From NCBI GenBank assembly GCA_022818135.1, contig JAFMSR010000005.1, positions 25,472,486 to 25,536,485 of the forward strand: 64,000 nucleotides of DNA. Direction: 5' to 3'. The position numbers and the translations under genes were made by a program. Within the stretch, counting starts at the first letter, position 1. Each line of letters starts with the position of its first letter. Shown here piece after piece: positions 59,105 through 64,000 of the stretch. A model generated the notes under the pieces. The model saw only the letters and a program-made list of their open reading frames with translations. It was not told the DNA's origin and did not search any database. The DNA comes from Saxidomus purpurata (lineage: Eukaryota; Mollusca; Bivalvia; Venerida; Veneridae).

Positions 59105-60120
59105 TATGATAGACTGTAATTTATATTTACAGCTAAACGGCTTTCAATATCTTTTAACATCTTTCCTGGATTATTCAATTCATAGTGTTACATGTAACTA
59201 CGAATGACATGTAACTCCGGATACAGCTCCTCGGGAATTTATTCAGTGCACATTAACGAATACAGCTTCTTTGGTATAGCGGAGCTGTATTCAAATTAAA
59301 GCATATGCACATTCAAATTAAGCTCCCTATATTTGATCAAATGGACATGATAAAACGGAATAAATGACAGAAGTCTGGGTACGTGGTGATGTGTCTTTTG
59401 GCCAAAATGAATGTATGCCTCCAAATTAGGAAGAAGCTTGGCCGTTCCGAAAACTTTTAAGTCAATGGCCAAATTGTAGCTCGAAAGTTTGGGTTCATCT
59501 GTCCGACCATCTGTCTGTTGTCATACCCTGTAAGTTGTCTTATCACTACGTCTGTCGGGCTTTATACCCTGGTGTGACTTTGCTTCATTCCGTCAACAAT
59601 GTATTTATGAAATGAAGTTAAAAAAACCCATTTAAACTGCCGCCTTATGTGCTACAGTCATATGAAAAAAAAGTGCTACAGTCATTTGAATATAATTCTT
59701 TAATACCAACAAAAAAAGTCGTTAAACCTCAAAGTTTCGTTCGTCGGACCGTCCAACACGGACGGACAAAAAGACAGATATAGGGCTTACGTGCTGCATC
59801 CTGAATAGCGGGATGAATCCTTATTGTTCTAAAATAAATTCCGTGCCATGTATTTATAAACGAATGATACGCCTTAAATATACGTCTATGTTGGGGGGGG
59901 GGGTTTTTGGAAAAAGGGAAAAGAACCCCAAATACAGCTCCTGTTTGATTAGGGGAGCTGTATGTGTATGTAATGGCTTTTAAGTAAAACATTTTTGAAC
60001 AGCAAACAGTACAGCTCTTGACCATAATGTCAAGAAAGTTCCTAATATTCTGTTCTGATAAAGACAAAAGCACTTATCAATTGATCAGTTAAATATATGA
60101 AATTTTGTTGCGGTTGCATC
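59105..60120. other. Intergenic sequence, no gene seen
   Basis: Short complementary pieces with ATACAGCTCC and GGAGCTGTAT recur at 59220-59300 and 59933-59955, probably small hairpin relics. A G run lies at 59894-59903. The minus open frame 59729-60073 has no recognisable domain. Confidence 0.4.
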
Positions 60121-60124
60121 AAAT

Positions 60125-60130
60125 TTTATT
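60125..60130 (-). terminator. Polyadenylation signal of glycine-rich gene 3
   Basis: AATAAA on the minus strand, about 115 bases below the predicted stop at 60245. Confidence 0.55.
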
Positions 60131-60244
60131 TCTGGTTGAAATCAGTTCATGTTAAAATGAATATATTAATATAGATATTCAACGGAAACAGGTCGTCGGT
60201 ACTCAGATTGTGGTCATAAATCATCCAGAGGAATAGCTGGGCAG

Positions 60245-61574
60245 TTAGTCGCCACCATCTGTAAAGACAGGAAATTCATTTACATTTTTGTATATATATT
60301 GTACTTCACAGCCACTTTACATGTGAGATAGAGTTGTAGTTCCCATTTTTACTTGTAGCACGTTTAAATGCAAATTTTTCCAATTTACATGAAGCACTCT
60401 CGAGATAATCAACCACTTGTGAGTGAAGGTGCCAGCAACTTTCATTACTGGTTTCCATTGATAGCGCGTGTCTAATTCAAGAAAGAAGCTTGGGTAATTG
60501 AAATGTACACATGTTTATTTTTTTATTTTTGTAATCCGAAGACGCATTAATATGTATACATTTGTATTAACATGAATTTTCTTGTCCGTGCAAATGTTTC
60601 AGATTTTGGTACAGCTATAATGATAACAACGAATTCGCCCAATCGAATGATTTGAAATAAATATTAATACTTTAAGAAATAGGAATTTTTCAAGAAACAA
60701 ACAAATGGGTGTCAGAAAAGAATTCCTTAGTCATTGAAAACATTTTAAGTTTTCGTTTTTTCTATAGGAACATACTAAATACTAAAGGTACTAAGAGCAT
60801 CTTACATCCATATCCGTTGTAACCTTTCCAGTAGTCGTAATCATCATCATCGTATCCATCGCCATTGAAGTCACCGCCTCCAGCATAGAAACTTGCCCCA
60901 CCGCCTCCACCTCCACCGCCGCCGCCTCCAGCATAGAAACTTGCCCCACCACCGCCACCACCGCTGCCGCCAGCATAGAAGGCAAAGCCGCGTCTTCCTC
61001 CGCCGCCACCTCCTCCACCACCACCACCTCTGTAACCACGGGACCAATAGCAGTATTTACCCCAGCAAGGGTACTTCCAGCTACCTTTGTAGCCATGACC
61101 GCCATGACCGCCGCGACCGCCATAACCTACAGGGCCACCGCCGCCGCCACCACCGCCGCTTCCTCCGCCGCCTCCGTAACCACGGTACCAAGAGCAGTAT
61201 TTACCCCAGCAAGGACGTTTCCAGCCACCTCTGTAGCTACGACTGCCAAAACCCCCAGGGCCGCCGCCACCACCACCGCCACCACCACCGCTGCCGCCAC
61301 CGCCTGCGCCTCCACCACCTCCATAACCAAGGTACCAAGAGCAGTATTTACCCCAGCAAGGGCGTTTCCAGCCACTTCTGTGGCTAAGCCCAACATAACC
61401 TCCAGGGCCGCCGCCACCACCACCACCAGCAGCACCGCCACCGCCACCGCGACCGCCGCCGCCACCACCGCCACCTCCGAAGCCGTTATAGCCGCACCAT
61501 TTTCCTTTGCATTTGAAGTTATTATAAGTGGCACATGCTAGTCCGAGGAGGGTGAACAATATGAGAACTTTCAT
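60245..61574 (-). CDS. Secreted glycine-rich protein 3 with C-x4-C modules and an acidic tail
   Basis: Coding exon 61574-60806 plus last exon 60258-60245, about 260 residues with no frame break. The ATG at 61574 is preferred because a signal peptide (MKVLILFTLLGLACA) starts there and a TTATAG acceptor lies 5 bases upstream; a longer open frame to 61649 would spoil the signal. Cysteines fall at 22 and 27 (KCKGKWC), the same as in genes 1 and 2. Three modules GWKRPCWGKYCSWY (third: SWKYPCWGKYC) are separated by long glycine runs. Near the end is GDFNGDGYDDDDYDYWKGY, an acidic stretch resembling a calcium-binding DxNxDG loop. The donor GGAT/GTAAGA (60805) joins ATGGTGGCGACTAA, adding Y-G-G-D and a stop. 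The phase-1 intron and tiny last exon match genes 1 and 2. Exon 1 was not located. A secreted structural matrix role is inferred. Confidence 0.78.
60259..60805 (-). other. Intron 2 of glycine-rich gene 3
   Basis: Donor GTAAGATG at 60805, acceptor TTTCCTGTCTTTACAG ending at 60259, phase 1, 547 bases. Confidence 0.68.
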
Positions 61575-61579
61575 CTTGT

Positions 61580-62410
61580 CTATAATGGATTTATAAACAA
61601 ATATAAAAACGGACACCTCCCACATGTTGTAATTAGCAATAATATACATGTACTATTGAATACTACCATTATGATATCGATCCTCGATTGCAAATTCTAA
61701 AAATAGTAAGATTTCAAGTGAAAACTGTTCCTAATAGTTTAGGAGTTATTCAGCCTTTCCAACCAAGCATTGTGTGAAGATGGAAGATATTAATGAAACT
61801 ACAACCATCAAACCCCTGACAGGCACAGGCAAGCTGAAGATACAAATACCGATACAAGGGAGTCCGGGTACCAGACCCTAGCTTTTACGAATAAATCCTT
61901 TGGTTCTTTTCGGCGTCCGCTAGACAACCTCTTGGCTTTTAACTAATTCATATTTAGATATCGCAGAAAAAAGGTAACAGAAACTTCCGATTCTTCGGCC
62001 GGGATTTGAAGTGGGGACTTCCTGATTGGTAGCAAAGAACGTTAACCGGTCGCGCAACTATATTGCCTCTGTTCGCGTCTCCAGGAACAATTTGCGGATT
62101 TTATGCACTCTAGTGATAATTATATCATATCATTTGCAATTTTAGGCCAATGACAGTTTTAAAAACATACTACTACTTTACTACGACATAATGTCACATG
62201 AAACTACCATGGAAGTTTATCGCTTGTCTAAATTTGTAACATATTTCTTTCTTCACTTATACTAATGTTTTTGACAGACGGTGGTATATACAGAAAACTG
62301 CGTAAATTACAAACATCTTCGGACCATTTAAATTTGTTCTTTATATCCGGAGTTTGTGACATCAATATAGCATTTCGGACCGTATTAATTAAAGTGGGAA
62401 AAAATCGGGC
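61580..62410. other. Upstream region of glycine-rich gene 3
   Basis: The acceptor just before the ATG implies a 5' UTR intron running into this region or beyond. No exon 1 resembling those of genes 1 and 2 was found. A tRNA-like SINE scrap (GACCGGTTAACGTTC on the minus strand) lies near 61990-62070. Confidence 0.4.
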
Positions 62411-62415
62411 CCAGA

Positions 62416-62799
62416 AAATTTGTTCTTATATACGGAGTAATGATTTCGCTATAATCGAATTGTTATATACGGAGTAATGATTCGCATGTTATATATGGAG
62501 TAATGATTTCGCTATAATCGAAATGTTATATACGGAGTAATGATTTCGCTATAATCGAAATATTATATACGGAGTAATGATTTCGCTATAATCGAAATGT
62601 TATATACGGAGTAATGATTTCGCTATAATCGAATTGTTATATATGGAGTAATGATTTCGCTATAATCGAAATGTTATATACGGAGTAATGATTTCGCTAT
62701 AATCGAAATATTATATACGGAGTAATGATTTCGCTATAATCGAATTGTTATATACGGAGTAATGATTTCGCTATAATCGAATTGTTATATACGGAGTCT
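62416..62799. repeat. 37-bp minisatellite, about ten units
   Basis: The unit GTTATATACGGAGTAATG plus ATTTCGCTATAATCGAAAT is repeated nearly perfectly. One unit is shortened at 62480-62500. A diverged half-unit (TTTATATCCGGAGTTTGTGA) at 62340 looks like the ancestral seed. Confidence 0.95.
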
Positions 62800-62813
62800 A
62801 CTGTCCAAGGTGT

Positions 62814-62836
62814 TTAGGGTTAGGGTTAGGGTTAGG
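62814..62836 (+). repeat. Short interstitial TTAGGG array
   Basis: Three full TTAGGG units and a partial one, 14 bases after the last minisatellite unit. Confidence 0.92.
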
Positions 62837-62839
62837 AGT

Positions 62840-64000
62840 GCCTTGGTTGAAATTGCCAAACATTGAGTTGACGGAAAATGCCATAGAAAAAAGATGCATG
62901 CCTATGTTTAAATATGTTTCAGTGGAGCAATCAACAACGGTTTAGAATTTGGTTTATACTGACTTACATATACTTTTGCCTTCAATGTGCAAAGCACAAA
63001 AAAAAATTGGTTGTAATAATGCCGTGTTGTGTCTCACTGGTGATTGTATAATAGACAACGTACATTAGATTTATACAGATAGTTCGAGATATGTAAACTA
63101 ATGCATGCTCGATCAACTCCATTATATACGTACTTTTGTGTCAAGGGGATCGCTTTGTTCGTTAGTCAGTCCGCCACAAAAAGTTAACGTTGGCTGCCAT
63201 TTCTAAGGTTTCTTCAACAAACGTTGAAATTGTATTGCTTATAGCAAAAGGGTCTTTATGTCACCAAATTGTGTTTATCTAGGTCATATTTGATGGGTAG
63301 CTTTTAATTGACAACAAAGTTCACAAATTATATATTAGATATTTCTAGAATACTTTTAGCATGTTGTCTTTTGGTTATTCTAACAAAGTGTGAGAGGGTG
63401 ACACACATGTTATACTGTCCACTCATCCAGTTATTTTGAGCGACCACATGGCTTCAAATGTTAACAGAAAATGTGTTACTAACTTTGAGTTCAAGTTAAT
63501 ATGTACAGAAACATGATAGAACAGTCTCCACGCGTTTACTTCATTCGACATTTAAAGCGGAAGGCTTCCTTAGTTTATATACTGTTGTAATTATTTCCTC
63601 TGCAAACGCTAGATCTTTTTGTATTATTATCTAAGGAACTGTTAATATAAAACACCATTTTGTAAGTAAACTTTTTGATAGAAATGTTTTTATTTGAAAT
63701 CTTAGTGACAGAAATACTCGTGTAGTTGCTAGAAGATAAGTCATTAGCGTTTATCATTCTCTACTAAATTATGCTGATACTGGATAAGTTAGTTATTAAA
63801 CTTTAGTTTGACCTATGAAAGATTGGGCTTTCACTCAACGCTAAAGTCAAGTACATTTGTACTGACATAAATATTACACAGAAGTATAAGTCCAATGCCA
63901 AAGGTGTAGCTTTGGACCTGAGTTGGTCCGTAGAGCGTACAATAGTTTTTACGCCGTATGCACAGGTGGAAGGAACATACCTTTGACTTTTTTTCTTAAG
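62840..64000. other. Intergenic sequence, no gene seen
   Basis: AT-rich with no open frame of coding character and no obvious repeat. Confidence 0.4.

Noticed and set aside
62416..62799. CRISPR-like array
   Set aside because: Units are directly adjacent with no spacers and the genome is animal; it is a minisatellite.
62814..62836. Chromosome end (telomere)
   Set aside because: Only three to four TTAGGG units, with more than 1.1 kb of ordinary sequence beyond them.

Overview
This is animal nuclear DNA, AT-rich, with spliced genes and many repeats. A bivalve mollusc is the best guess. That is inferred from three secreted glycine-rich proteins resembling shell or mantle matrix proteins, abundant tRNA-derived SINEs, TGTACATGTACA-type intergenic sequence and a Mutator-like transposase family common in molluscs. 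No species call is made. No prokaryotic feature is present.

Layout. (1) 1-21.5 kb: three tandem copies of a 7.4-7.9 kb segment (A 1-7888, B 7889-15306, C 16207-20788, truncated). Each carries the last two exons of a gene read as NOL10 (nucleolar protein 10), and the copies differ in a 33-bp minisatellite and in hairpin elements. (2) 21.5-27.8 kb: minus-strand glycine-rich gene 1 with an untranslated first exon, a TATA promoter, one large coding exon and a tiny last exon. (3) 27.76-32.66 kb: a 4.9-kb element with ~400-bp inverted ends and TTAA target duplications. It holds SINE-like pieces and a nested 535-bp Mutator-type MITE with a 9-bp target duplication. (4) 33-40 kb: non-coding, with a giant inverted minisatellite at 34.0-35.1 kb, degenerate tandem repeats and a poly-T tract. 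(5) 40.4-52.7 kb: glycine-rich gene 2, a paralogue of gene 1. Its first intron is split by a 9.7-kb transposon in the opposite orientation. That transposon has 16-bp inverted ends, TTAA target duplications and a nine-exon gene joining a Mutator-like DDE transposase to a C-terminal DEDDh exonuclease. (6) 52.8-60 kb: LINE relic, inverted minisatellite, small MITEs and hairpins. (7) 60.2-61.6 kb: glycine-rich gene 3. (8) 62.3-64 kb: a 37-bp minisatellite ending in a short TTAGGG array, then plain sequence.

The three glycine-rich genes form one family. Each has a signal peptide, cysteines exactly at residues 22 and 27 (C-K-G-K-x-C), an intron acceptor 5-6 bases before the ATG, and a phase-1 intron before a last exon encoding only 4-5 residues. 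Genes 1 and 2 each carry one apparent frameshift in the repetitive exon, and the transposon gene carries two. These may be assembly errors or real decay.

All family names come from reading the sequence and remembered family features. No database search was run, and identities and copy counts are by eye.
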